DNA of 33,126 nucleotides from Chitinophagaceae bacterium (GTDB lineage: Bacteria > Bacteroidota > Bacteroidia > Chitinophagales > Chitinophagaceae): NCBI GenBank assembly GCA_947476485.1, contig CANJQU010000043.1, forward strand, positions 1 through 33,126, read 5' to 3'. Each line of letters starts with the position of its first letter. Position 1 is the stretch's first letter. Positions 1 through 8,079 of this stretch are shown here, in pieces. A program made the position numbers and the translations under genes. Below the pieces are notes generated by a model that ran no database searches, had not been told where the DNA came from, and was given only the letters and a program-made list of their open reading frames with translations.

Positions 1-40
1 CCCGTTTCCGGAACCCTTTACTTACGCTCGTACCCAAATA

Positions 41-2002
41 TTATTTTTTAGCGCTCATTCCCTTAAACACCGTTTCATTCACCTTTACCGGGTATTCACG
101 GCGCATTTTTTCATTCCATTGTTTTTCAAGGTAGTCCTGGTATTCGGCCACTACATAGCCACGCGCTTCATCAAGGGTTTTCCGGGTAGATGTGGTGAAT
201 ATCTGCTTTGCCACCACCACCGAGAATTGCGAATTAGTGCTGGAGATCACCTTAATTCTGTCCTTTTCCAGCTCGGCCTGGCTGGCGTCCTTGAAGCGGG
301 AGAACTCATAGCGTCCGCGTTGTATGCTCACTCCATCAGGCCTTGACGACGTATTGATCGCTTTAACCATTTCTTCGTCCGTTACTTTACCGCCCCTTAG
401 CATCAGCATGCCGGTGTCAAAGGTGGCTTTGTCTTTGAATTTGTATACAGCTCCTTCAAAGCCGGGCTCCCAGTTATACTTGCTGTTATGGCTCTCGTAA
501 AACGCTTTAAGACCTGCAGAGTCCTTGGCTGCCTTACTCCATACATTGCGGTCCATCAGTTCAAAAAGCATGATACCATCACGATATTCTTCCATCAGGT
601 TTTTGAACTCAGGATTTTCCTCTACCAGTTTATGCTCCTCGAAGTCATTTACTACATTATTCACGTACATGCTGAACGCATCCCGGATAACTGCATTTTT
701 CGGTCCGTTAAGTTTGCCGCGAGTTAGACCTTCCGCAAATTTCACGAAGTCATTCTGGAGATAATTTTTACCTGCCAGCGTAAACACAGGCTTGGTCATG
801 AACTTATAATCTTCAGCCTTGAAGGTCTTTGCTCCTTTCCCCGTGTCCGGTACCGCCATCAGCTTGGCGGTTATCTCGGCTACGTTTTCGGTATATTCCT
901 TATACCCGTTCTTCTCCTTGATTTTGTTGAAGAACTGATCCCTTGCCGTTTGTGCGCGCGAGTCATTTTCTACCTTATGTTTCAGGGTAGGGTACAGCGT
1001 ATCATATGGCTGCACCGGGTATTTTGCCAGCAACTTGATGATATGGAACCCATAGTCTGTCTTCACAGGGGCCGATATTTCGCCCGGTTTCTTTAGCGCA
1101 AAAGCAGCGTTTTCAAACGCCATTACCATATGGCCTGCACCAAAAGGCTTCATCACACCTCCATCGTTAACCGTATATTTATCATCTGAGTACTTCTTCA
1201 CCATTTCTTCAAACGGAGCCCCGTTTTTCAGCATTGCAACCACGCTGTCAGCACGATTGCGCCCCGCCGTTACGCCTTCTTCGCCCCTGGCTTTCGATAC
1301 ACCGATCATGATCTGGGCCACCTTTACCTGGCCGCGGTCTGGTCGCTTGTCAAGCACTTTAAGTATATGGTAGCCAAACTGTGTTTTGAAAGGCTTCGAT
1401 ACTTTCCCTACCGGGGTAGCATACGCCATATTTTCAAATGGGTATACAGTTTGCAAGGCTGTAAAATAGCCCAGGTCGCCACCATTATCTTTTGATCCCT
1501 TATCATCTGAAAACTGCTTTGCCAATGTTTCAAAATCAGCTTTCTTGCTTTCTATAAGGTGATAGATACTGTCTATTTTCCTGTAGGCAATACTGGTATC
1601 GCTGCCGGGTGTGCAGGTTATGAGTATATGCTGCACATGCAGGTCTTCCTTCATGCGGTCATATGCCTCATGTATCATCTTGTTGGTTACCTGCTCATCG
1701 GTCAGGTAGTTTTTCGCCAGTTGTTTGCGGTAGCTGTCCAGCTCATGATCGATGGTTGGAACTGTGTCCAGTTTTTGTTTGTCCGCTTCGGTAACCTTCA
1801 TCCGGAACAATGCGTAAAGATCCAGGTAGCTCCTGAGCGCAGTGTCAGACATGTCGGGCTTTTTATTGATGCTGTTCTTTTTGTAAACCCGTAAAAATTC
1901 TTCCTTAGTTACTGAATGAGGGCCGTAAGTAAATAAAGATTGCGCGTATCCCGATGCAATACAGATACCCGAAGCAATGCACGTTAAAACCAGCTTTCGC
2001 AT
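41..2002 (-). CDS. Periplasmic two-domain parvulin-type peptidylprolyl isomerase (SurA/PpiC-like)
   Basis: This 653-residue protein most likely catalyses cis-trans isomerisation of prolyl bonds in exported proteins. An N-terminal signal peptide (about residues 1-21, ending GYAQ) sends it across the inner membrane. Two parvulin domains follow in tandem, at about 121-222 and 226-328. Both show the family signatures: a start like VQHILI or VAQIMI, a middle GGDLGYF or GGVMKPF, and an end FGYHILKVL or YGFHIIKLL. The C-terminal half (330-653) has no motif I recognise and may be the substrate-holding part. The start codon is 18 bp downstream of the stop of the thioredoxin-fold gene on the same strand, so the two are probably one operon, joining disulfide and proline chemistry for envelope folding. 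Enzyme class is clear from the motifs; the precise client role (SurA-like outer membrane biogenesis or other) is inference. Confidence 0.9.
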   Translation of the reverse strand: MRKLVLTCIASGICIASGYAQSLFTYGPHSVTKEEFLRVYKKNSINKKPDMSDTALRSYLDLYALFRMKVTEADKQKLDTVPTIDHELDSYRKQLAKNYLTDEQVTNKMIHEAYDRMKEDLHVQHILITCTPGSDTSIAYRKIDSIYHLIESKKADFETLAKQFSDDKGSKDNGGDLGYFTALQTVYPFENMAYATPVGKVSKPFKTQFGYHILKVLDKRPDRGQVKVAQIMIGVSKARGEEGVTAGRNRADSVVAMLKNGAPFEEMVKKYSDDKYTVNDGGVMKPFGAGHMVMAFENAAFALKKPGEISAPVKTDYGFHIIKLLAKYPVQPYDTLYPTLKHKVENDSRAQTARDQFFNKIKEKNGYKEYTENVAEITAKLMAVPDTGKGAKTFKAEDYKFMTKPVFTLAGKNYLQNDFVKFAEGLTRGKLNGPKNAVIRDAFSMYVNNVVNDFEEHKLVEENPEFKNLMEEYRDGIMLFELMDRNVWSKAAKDSAGLKAFYESHNSKYNWEPGFEGAVYKFKDKATFDTGMLMLRGGKVTDEEMVKAINTSSRPDGVSIQRGRYEFSRFKDASQAELEKDRIKVISSTNSQFSVVVAKQIFTTSTRKTLDEARGYVVAEYQDYLEKQWNEKMRREYPVKVNETVFKGMSAKK

Positions 2003-2020
2003 TTTGTGTGATTTTTATTA

Positions 2021-3478
2021 TTATGATTTCGTTTTTTTATCAGCTTTGTTTTTTGCCGCCCTTTCCAATATATCCATCAGGCCGGCCAATGTGGTATGGT
2101 CTATCCTTTTTCCTTTTATTATTTTCTTTTCGTCCAGCAAATATATAGTAGGTGTGCTATAAACATCATATTTTCCGCGCCAGTCACCCGAATGGTTGGG
2201 GTCCCAGGTGTTCGTCCATTCTTCCAGCTTGTTCTTGGTAATAAACTCATTAATAGCCTGTTCGCTGCCTTCTGTAGCCACGGTGAATATCTTCAATCCT
2301 TTCTTCTTCAGCACCGCTTTGTAAACGGAGTCGATACCAGGCAGCTCATGCTGGCAATGCCCGCATGTCGGAGAATAGAAAACAAGCAAAGTATACTTAC
2401 CGTTCTGGCCGAAAAGGCTTTCTTCTTTTTGCGTGGCAAGGTTTATCGTCTTTACTTCCGGGGCCAGGTTGCCGATCACGTTTGGGGCAATTTTCATAGC
2501 CCTGTCTATATATTTTTGCAGGTCATCGTTGCTCAGCCAGAAAGCATCGCCCTTCATGTAGTAGTTCTCTACCAGGTACACAAATACTTCATCAATGCCC
2601 ATTACCTTGCTGTTCTCCACATAGCGGGTCAGCCACCAAAGTGTGTATTTGAACATTTCACGGGTGCCCTTCGCTTTCCCGAGCAGATAATCACTTTCTT
2701 TTTTCAGGCTGTCCGGCCACGGATAAACCAGCTTGTTCACATACTCGTCCAGCTTGGCGTCATAGATAGGCGTATGTATTAGCCGGTCATCCTGGAAATT
2801 AAAATCATCCCAGAAGTGCGACTTATAATAACTGTATGCGAAATTTGAATCCCGCGTGGTTCCATCGGCAAGGAAATGAGCGCCTTCCGGCACCTGCGGC
2901 ACCTGTAGCGCATTAAATATGTTGGCAAGCAGCGTATTAGGATACTTCTTTGCATAGTCGCGACGATAATTGCTCAGGTCCTTTGAGCTCGAAGCAGCCT
3001 TACTACGCAGGTCTGTACTGTCTTTTCTTGTCTTTGCCTCCTTAAATGCTTTTTGCAATTCCTGTTGCGCCGTGCCATATCCTTTCAGGAAGGTCACGTA
3101 TTGCTGGAAACGGTCATTTTCGGGCGAGTTCTTAAAGGTGATGCCTTCGGGCAGCTTTTTAACATCTGCGGTGATTGTTAGATCATCGCCCTTATTAAGC
3201 AGGAACTCGAAATAAGTATTGCGGCCGGATAGCAGCATCATGTAAATACCACCAACAAAAGCCGGATCATTTGAGTTAAAAACAGCGTTGCCGTTCTTGT
3301 CTATGCGCGCCGAATCTTTTTTGTAAATAGTAGGCAGTGTTTTTCCATAATAATGGACCAGATACACCATAGTATCTTTTACATCAGGGATTTTTAAGCG
3401 GATATGGTATCCCTCTGTAGCAGCAGATAGGTTTACAACGCCAAGCACCAGCAAGGCGATAAATATTATTCGTTTCAT
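2021..3478 (-). CDS. Secreted thioredoxin-fold protein with DUF4369/DUF5106-like N-terminus (copy 1)
   Basis: This is a 485-residue exported protein with a signal peptide at about 1-20 (MKRIIFIALLVLGVVNLSAA). Residues 21-110 resemble the DUF4369 beta-domain found before thioredoxins in Bacteroidota. Residues 110-345 form a mostly helical DUF5106-like region. Residues 350-475 are a TlpA/AhpC-type thioredoxin fold with active site C372-G-H-C375 in FYSPTCGHCQHELP and the cis-proline in YSTPTIYLL (P443). It probably acts as a periplasmic thiol-disulfide oxidoreductase; the partner is unknown. A longer frame reaches 3553, but I chose the ATG at 3478 because it starts a clean signal peptide and because a promoter-like TATTTTTG on the minus strand covers the upstream alternative. 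It is a tandem paralogue of the gene at 5049-6524, with both cysteines at the same residue numbers, and is followed after 18 bp by the parvulin gene. Confidence 0.88.
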   Translation of the reverse strand: MKRIIFIALLVLGVVNLSAATEGYHIRLKIPDVKDTMVYLVHYYGKTLPTIYKKDSARIDKNGNAVFNSNDPAFVGGIYMMLLSGRNTYFEFLLNKGDDLTITADVKKLPEGITFKNSPENDRFQQYVTFLKGYGTAQQELQKAFKEAKTRKDSTDLRSKAASSSKDLSNYRRDYAKKYPNTLLANIFNALQVPQVPEGAHFLADGTTRDSNFAYSYYKSHFWDDFNFQDDRLIHTPIYDAKLDEYVNKLVYPWPDSLKKESDYLLGKAKGTREMFKYTLWWLTRYVENSKVMGIDEVFVYLVENYYMKGDAFWLSNDDLQKYIDRAMKIAPNVIGNLAPEVKTINLATQKEESLFGQNGKYTLLVFYSPTCGHCQHELPGIDSVYKAVLKKKGLKIFTVATEGSEQAINEFITKNKLEEWTNTWDPNHSGDWRGKYDVYSTPTIYLLDEKKIIKGKRIDHTTLAGLMDILERAAKNKADKKTKS

Positions 3479-3550
3479 TTTATTCAGATAAGCTCCGCCA
3501 ATGGCGAAAATAAAACCCGATGCCGGTAGCTGCCGGAGAGGGTATTTGGC

Positions 3551-3558
3551 CAAAAATA
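3551..3558 (-). promoter_or_regulatory. Candidate Bacteroidota -7 element for the thioredoxin/parvulin operon
   Basis: The minus strand reads TATTTTTG, a full match to the Bacteroidota -7 consensus TAnnTTTG, about 70 bp upstream of the ATG at 3478. Upstream, ATTG lies about 21 bp away as an imperfect -33 element. If used, transcription starts downstream of the alternative start at 3553, which supports the ATG at 3478. Confidence 0.45.
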
Positions 3559-3697
3559 AAGCATAAAATCCGTGTATCCCAATCGCACCGGCGTTAATTT
3601 GTTTTATAACATTTTTTTTACAGCCTTGGTTTCAAATGGTTTTGAAGGGGGCATTCAAATCTTAGCGTATAAATAATGATAAATATTCGCGTGAAAA

Positions 3698-4121
3698 GAA
3701 GCCAAACGGGCTTCAATGTGAATAGCCACCGGTGGAGCCGGTGGTAAAATGACCGAAAAAGTGCCAACCCCAACGGGGTTTAATGTGGGATTTAGTGCGA
3801 ATATTTGAAATGCACCCCGTTTTGAAGGAATGTTTCAGAAAATGAGAGATAACAAAACATGATCGTTGGGCGTCCCATTCGACAACGAACTTGGGGACGC
3901 AATCTTCAGATTGCGGTTGTTCCGGCATCCCCGCAGAGCCTATACCTTTTCCATCTGCCGTAGCCTCAGCGAAGGTTGATCCAAGGACTCGGCGGCAACT
4001 TGTCTGCCCGGTACGCATGATCAGGTAACAGAAGCTGAATTGCTTAACACCTCCCTCCACCACTGGTCCTTACTGGTCCTCGTTTGCAACGAGGATCCGG
4101 CGGAGCGGCGTTTGCAACGCC
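3698..4121. repeat. Cluster of short palindromic repeats typical of dispersed Bacteroidota intergenic repeats
   Basis: There are at least five near-perfect stem-loops within 424 bp: 3698-3714 (GAAGCC / GGCTTC), 3726-3744 (CCACCGG / CCGGTGG), 3766-3780 (AACCCC-aac-GGGGTT), 4078-4094 (CCTCGTT-tgc-AACGAGG) and 4107-4121 (GGCGTT-tgc-AACGCC). The last two share the same TGC loop. Between them, about 3955-3976 reads on the minus strand as a frame containing FAEATAD, a peptide I recall from many spurious ORFs of Bacteroidota. The region has long open frames on both strands, but none resembles a protein family. Best reading: a mosaic of dispersed repeat units between two paralogous genes. The hairpins are directly visible; the statement that the units are dispersed rests on memory and needs a genome search. 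Confidence 0.6.
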
Positions 4122-4995
4122 ATTTAATAAGTACAGCGCATGCAACGACACAACATATAACAATCACCTGTAGTGTTTGCTGCCAAACCCACATTTCCAC
4201 CCCCAAAGCACATTTCTTATTTTTCCAAGGTATTCATAACGTGTAATCCCCGACACTATCAACCTCTTACCTCGAAAAAAAATTACATCATATCCCGCCT
4301 GCGGTATATGATCTGCACAATACGCGATATCATAAAACTTCATTTTTTTTCTTCCGTTTTTCTGCATGAACTTTGTTCCCGCCAAAGCCGTTTTTAGCGG
4401 CTGCGGGTGAGCCACCAAAGGGAAATTTACACTCCCAATTGGCGACATTATGGTTTTGTGACCATCGTGCGTTTTGCGGTTCACTGCTAAACACTGAGTA
4501 AACAAAAAACAGGATTATCTAACCAGGTATTACCTATTTCTGGACGAGGCAGACTGAAAATTGCAAACTGAAATGGGGCATTTTGGGGCATGAATGGGGC
4601 ACAGATGGGGCATGCACGGGGTATCACAAGTCATTGATTATCAAATTAAGTGAAGTTTTTATGCCCCCAAAACCCCGTTTTTTTCCGCACAACTTTAAAC
4701 CAATTGAACAATGAGAATCGGTATAAGACATAATGTACCCCCGTTTTGCGGCCTTGAAAAAAAATTAAGGAAGTGCCCTTGTATCCCACGCATTTGTACT
4801 TTAAAACTGCACCAAGGACACCCCATTGCGCGCCACGATGTTTAGCTACGTGCGCTGGCCGTGGCAAAGAAATCTCACGTAATTCAATTACTCGAGTAGT
4901 GCACTTTTAAAGTCTAAGTGGAATAAAACGAATTAGCCGTTTGAAAAACGAGGAGCTGGAACTAACCAGGATGGCAAAATGGGCAAGGACTAAAT
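4122..4995. other. Gene-free stretch, no coding region supported
   Basis: About 870 bp without a convincing gene. Open frames of 61-113 codons on both strands lack recognisable domains, signal peptides or promoter-like sites at their starts. The minus-strand frame at 4164-4505 ends in a peptide rich in G, W, K and C that runs into the repeat cluster, so I treat it as repeat-derived. I see no tRNA cloverleaf or riboswitch. The one ordered element is the heptamer series at 4574-4612. The length and the repeats suggest leftover sequence from the duplication of the flanking paralogues or from a lost mobile segment; this is inference. Confidence 0.5.
4574..4612 (+). repeat. Four TGGGGCA heptamers spaced 10-11 bp apart
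   Basis: Copies of TGGGGCA occur at 4574-4580, 4584-4590, 4595-4601 and 4606-4612, start-to-start distances 10, 11 and 11 bp. A decayed fifth (ACGGGGTA) follows at about 4616-4623. The spacing is close to one DNA helical turn, so all copies would face the same side of the helix, as in protein-binding arrays. No gene starts nearby in a way that assigns a role. A simple repeat produced by slippage is also possible. Confidence 0.55.
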
Positions 4996-5026
4996 CAAAA
5001 AAATAGCCCCAATTGCTTGAGGCTAT
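4996..5026 (-). terminator. Intrinsic terminator downstream of the second thioredoxin paralogue
   Basis: On the minus strand, ATAGCC pairs with GGCTAT (plus positions 5021-5026 and 5003-5008). An inner CAA/TTG extension lies beyond a one-base mismatch, and a run of seven T residues follows immediately. It lies about 23 bp beyond the stop of the 5049-6524 gene, the expected place and orientation. Confidence 0.75.
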
Positions 5027-5048
5027 ATGAATTCAATTTTGGCAGGCG

Positions 5049-6524
5049 CTACTTCGCTCCGCTTCCTTTGTCCTTCGCTTCTTTTTCCTTGTCTGCTTTA
5101 ATTTTCTTTTCGATCATGTCTATAAGACCGCCAACATTGCTATGGTCCAGCCTTTTACCCTTTATGATCTTCTTTTCATCCATCAGGTAGATAGTAGGGG
5201 TGCTGTACACGTCAAATTTATTGTGGAAGTCGCTGGTGTGGCCAGGGTCCCAGGTGTTTGTCCATTCCTGCATATTATACTTCTTAATGAAATCATTGAT
5301 AGCAGTATCGGTACCTTCCGTAGCAACAGTGAATATTTTTACCCCCTTTGCCTTCAGCGAAGCCTTGTAAGCAGAGTCTAGCTTCGGCATCTCATGTTGG
5401 CAGTGACCACATGTTGGCGAGTAGAATATGAGTAACGTATATTTTGCTTTCAGGCCGTGCATACTCTCTTCCTTCTTCGTCGTCACATTCGGCAACTTCA
5501 CTTCAGGAGAAAGGTTGCCAATAACGTTCGGGGCTATTTTCTGAGCGCGGTCTATGAACTTGGAAAGTTCGTCATTGGTGAGCCAGAAGGCATCGCCCTT
5601 CATGTAATAATTCTCTACCAGGTACACGAATGCTTCATCAATGCCCATTACCTTGCTATCCTCGATATACTTGGTTATCCACCACAGTGTGTAATGGAAT
5701 ACATCTTTAGAGCCTTTGGCTTTTTTCAGCAGCACATCCGCTTCTTTTTCCAGGCTGTCTGTCCATGGGAGCACCAGCTTGCTGAAATATTCCTCAAGCT
5801 TGCCGTCATACAGGGGCGTGTATATAAGGCGGTCATCCTGGAAGTCAAAACCATCCCAGAAATGTTTCTTGTAGTAACGGTAATTAAAAGTTGAATCCTT
5901 CGTCTTACCATCTTCCAGCAAATGTTCGCCTTCAGGTATTTCAGGTACCTCTATCGCTTTAAATATCTTAGCCAGCAATGTGCCGGGATATTTGGCCTGG
6001 TAGTCGCGCCTGAACTTATTGAGCTCTTTTGATGAGGCTACAGCCCTTTTGCGTATGTCTGCAGTATCGTCCTTGGTTTTTGCAGCGGCCAGTTCCTTCT
6101 TGAAGCCTTCTTCCTTTGCGCCGTAGCTCTTCAGGTACTTTACGTAGTCTTCAAAACGTGTGTTCTCAGGTGAGTTAGTGAATTTCAGTCCATCGGGCAG
6201 ATCATTTACAGGCGCGGTTATGGTCATATCATCGCCTTTGTTCATCAGCACTTCAAAGTTGGTCTTATAGTCAGATAAAAACAAAATGTATATGCCGCCT
6301 ACAAATTCAGGATCGTTGCTTTTAAGGTCCGCTTCTCCATTCTTAAATCGCGCTGAGTCGGTCTTGAATATTTTAGGCCTGTTTACACCATAGTAGTGTG
6401 CAAGAAATACTAAGGAGTCTTTTACACCGGGCATTTTTAAATGGATATGATATCCATCCTTGCCAAATGACTGGTGTCCCATGATCATAAGCAGTAACAA
6501 TGCGACTAGTTTCAAATGCTTCAT
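5049..6524 (-). CDS. Secreted thioredoxin-fold protein with DUF4369/DUF5106-like N-terminus (copy 2)
   Basis: This 491-residue exported protein is the paralogue of the product of 2021-3478. The two align almost without gaps, with C372-G-H-C375 (FYSPTCGHCQHEMP) at identical residue numbers, the same YSTPTIYL cis-proline segment, and conserved blocks such as YFVYLVENYY-like runs near 299-308. By eye identity is roughly 60%. The signal peptide is about residues 1-21 (MKHLKLVALLLLMIMGHQSF). The C-terminus differs: a Lys/Glu-rich tail. Probable role is a periplasmic thiol-disulfide reductase or isomerase; substrate unknown. Unlike copy 1 it stands alone, with its own candidate promoter (6596-6603) and a good terminator just downstream, so it can be expressed separately. 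Confidence 0.88.
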   Translation of the reverse strand: MKHLKLVALLLLMIMGHQSFGKDGYHIHLKMPGVKDSLVFLAHYYGVNRPKIFKTDSARFKNGEADLKSNDPEFVGGIYILFLSDYKTNFEVLMNKGDDMTITAPVNDLPDGLKFTNSPENTRFEDYVKYLKSYGAKEEGFKKELAAAKTKDDTADIRKRAVASSKELNKFRRDYQAKYPGTLLAKIFKAIEVPEIPEGEHLLEDGKTKDSTFNYRYYKKHFWDGFDFQDDRLIYTPLYDGKLEEYFSKLVLPWTDSLEKEADVLLKKAKGSKDVFHYTLWWITKYIEDSKVMGIDEAFVYLVENYYMKGDAFWLTNDELSKFIDRAQKIAPNVIGNLSPEVKLPNVTTKKEESMHGLKAKYTLLIFYSPTCGHCQHEMPKLDSAYKASLKAKGVKIFTVATEGTDTAINDFIKKYNMQEWTNTWDPGHTSDFHNKFDVYSTPTIYLMDEKKIIKGKRLDHSNVGGLIDMIEKKIKADKEKEAKDKGSGAK

Positions 6525-6595
6525 ACTTCGTAATTAGTTTTTAGTTATTCCGCTTTAAAGACGGCAGTATTAATATATAAGTTGGTTGAGCGCTT

Positions 6596-6603
6596 CAAAA
6601 ATA
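6596..6603 (-). promoter_or_regulatory. Candidate -7 element for the second thioredoxin paralogue
   Basis: Minus strand TATTTTTG matches TAnnTTTG and is the same octamer as the one upstream of the first paralogue (3551-3558). A TTTG lies 23 bp further upstream, slightly more than the usual 19-21 bp. It sits about 72 bp before the ATG, also similar to copy 1, consistent with the promoter having been duplicated with the gene. Confidence 0.45.
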
Positions 6604-6737
6604 AACTATAAATTCATCTTTGCTTTCAAAATACCGGGTCCCCAAATTAAAATTCACAATTTTTTTAGATTCAGTCAAACATTTCATAATGCATAGCGCA
6701 TTAGGAAACATACTGCTTTCCCGGGTGCCACCCAATG

Positions 6738-7211
6738 CTATTTCTTCGCTGGTGTTTCCGTCGGTTTCTTTTCTTCGGCCGGCTTAGGCTTCACCGTTCC
6801 TCTTATATGCAGGATCATCGGCGATTGCTGTGCATTTGAGTTGATGATAACGTCTTTGAAGATCGGCCCCGGTCGTCCTGTTGTATTATATTTTACATGT
6901 ATTATGCTGGTACTGCCGGGCGTTATCGGTTGATGTGGCCATTCCGGCACCGTGCATCCACACGATCCGTGCGCTTCGGTGATCACGATCGGTTTTTTGC
7001 CTGTATTCTTAAACATAAAGTCAAACTCTGCAGCGGGTCCTTCCGGCACCTCGCCATAGTCGTGTGTTTCTTCTTTGAATTCGAACTTGCCCGCATCCGG
7101 ATCCACCACTGGTGTTGTCGATTGCGGCGCTGTGGCCGGTTTACTTTCCTGTGCCTTTGCGGCTATGCCACTTATGGTAAGGCAAAGAATGGCGATGATA
7201 ACTTTTTTCAT
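6738..7211 (-). CDS. Exported DUF1573 domain protein
   Basis: A 157-residue protein with a signal peptide (residues 1-20, ending AKAQ), a low-complexity Pro/Thr linker to about residue 40, and a single DUF1573 (ASH-like immunoglobulin fold) domain at about 43-141. The family hallmark is visible: HDYGEV, FMFKNTG, then HGSCGCTVPEWP with C84 and C86, and the closing beta strands ending HIRGTV. The tail is Lys/Pro/Glu rich. The biochemical role of DUF1573 proteins is not settled. It follows the putative anti-sigma gene by 43 bp on the same strand, so it may be the last gene of the sigma factor operon. Confidence 0.88.
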   Translation of the reverse strand: MKKVIIAILCLTISGIAAKAQESKPATAPQSTTPVVDPDAGKFEFKEETHDYGEVPEGPAAEFDFMFKNTGKKPIVITEAHGSCGCTVPEWPHQPITPGSTSIIHVKYNTTGRPGPIFKDVIINSNAQQSPMILHIRGTVKPKPAEEKKPTETPAKK

Positions 7212-7254
7212 GATCTCGTATTGTTATGGGTTAATGATGAAATTAAATGATCCA

Positions 7255-8079
7255 TTACTGTATGATCAGGTCGCCAAAGCTATTGGTGAGCCGGATACCA
7301 TGTTGTCTTGTTTTATGATTGCAATCTGAATGAAACATTCCTGCCAATATATCACCTTTTTTTTGACCGGTAATATAGCTGAATACTTCCTGTGCCGTGG
7401 AGGGTGTTGAATTGGTATTGAGCAAAATGGTCTCCCCGGTAGCAATGCTCCTTATCTCTATTTCATTGATCGTGAGCGAGCAGTTCTTGGCAATTTTATC
7501 ATGCGCCTTATACCGCAGTTGCCCGGACTGGTCCGGTTCCAGCGTGCTGCAGGACGAGATCGTCGCAGGTTCCACGTGCGGGCAGTGCACCGTTTGGTTG
7601 ATACATATCTGTATGGGGCAGGGGGTGCCGTTGCAAATAAAGTCCTTCGCGGTATAGCTGCTCACCACGTTTTGTTCCTTACCTCCCGTCTTATGTTTCT
7701 TAGCCGCTGCGATATTTTTGTTTTTTGCGTTAGTATCAATGGCCTGTTTATCGCTTCTTACAACCTCTTGCTTAGCCGCGGATGTATCTGCCGGTGATAC
7801 TATTTCACTTGATTGTACAGGCGGGTTGCTGTACCGGGTTATCGTTTGTTGGTCGCCGGGGTCCCGTGCGGCGGTGGGCAGCATAAACCAGATGCAGCCC
7901 GCCAGCAGCAACAGTATAGCTGCTGCATAATACCACCTCGGTATGCTGGCCCCTTGTTTCGGTCCTTGCAACTTTGCGGATAAACGCGCCCACTCGGCCT
8001 CTTTGTCGAAATCAGGCATCAGTTCTTTAAGCGATGCCAGCTCCATCCGTTCACTTATCTTTTCAAAATCACGTCTCAT
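7255..8079 (-). CDS. Single-pass membrane protein, putative anti-sigma factor with Cys-rich periplasmic domain
   Basis: The 274-residue product has a cytoplasmic N-terminus (1-48) containing DKEAEWARLSAKL, a helical segment like those in Bacteroidota anti-sigma regulators. One transmembrane helix follows (about 51-67, YAAAILLLLAGCIWFML), then a Ser/Lys-rich spacer to 145 and a C-terminal domain with seven cysteines (149, 154, 159, 166, 177, 200, 253). Its ATG overlaps the TGA of the upstream ECF sigma gene (ATGA, 8076-8079), implying translational coupling. A protein in this position that crosses the membrane once is most likely the cognate anti-sigma factor, sensing something in the periplasm through the Cys-rich part. 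I do not recognise the C-terminal domain, and I see no classical zinc-binding anti-sigma motif (HxxxCxxC), so the assignment rests on context and topology. Confidence 0.7.
   Translation of the reverse strand: MRRDFEKISERMELASLKELMPDFDKEAEWARLSAKLQGPKQGASIPRWYYAAAILLLLAGCIWFMLPTAARDPGDQQTITRYSNPPVQSSEIVSPADTSAAKQEVVRSDKQAIDTNAKNKNIAAAKKHKTGGKEQNVVSSYTAKDFICNGTPCPIQICINQTVHCPHVEPATISSCSTLEPDQSGQLRYKAHDKIAKNCSLTINEIEIRSIATGETILLNTNSTPSTAQEVFSYITGQKKGDILAGMFHSDCNHKTRQHGIRLTNSFGDLIIQ

Noticed and set aside
2096-2782. Plus-strand open frame of 228 codons opposite the first thioredoxin gene (similar ones at 9425-10099 and 5457-5894)
   Set aside because: Antisense shadows of well-supported genes; no motifs of their own.
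3713-4063. Minus-strand open frame of 116 codons containing FAEATAD
   Set aside because: This peptide is typical of translated dispersed repeats in Bacteroidota; the frame covers three hairpins and has no family match.
4164-4505. Minus-strand open frame of 113 codons in the repeat-rich gap
   Set aside because: No domain, promoter or conserved motif; it runs into the repeat cluster and its C-terminal part is repeat-encoded.
4646-4867. Minus-strand open frame of 73 codons
   Set aside because: Aromatic and basic composition without structure, no start signals, no recognised family.
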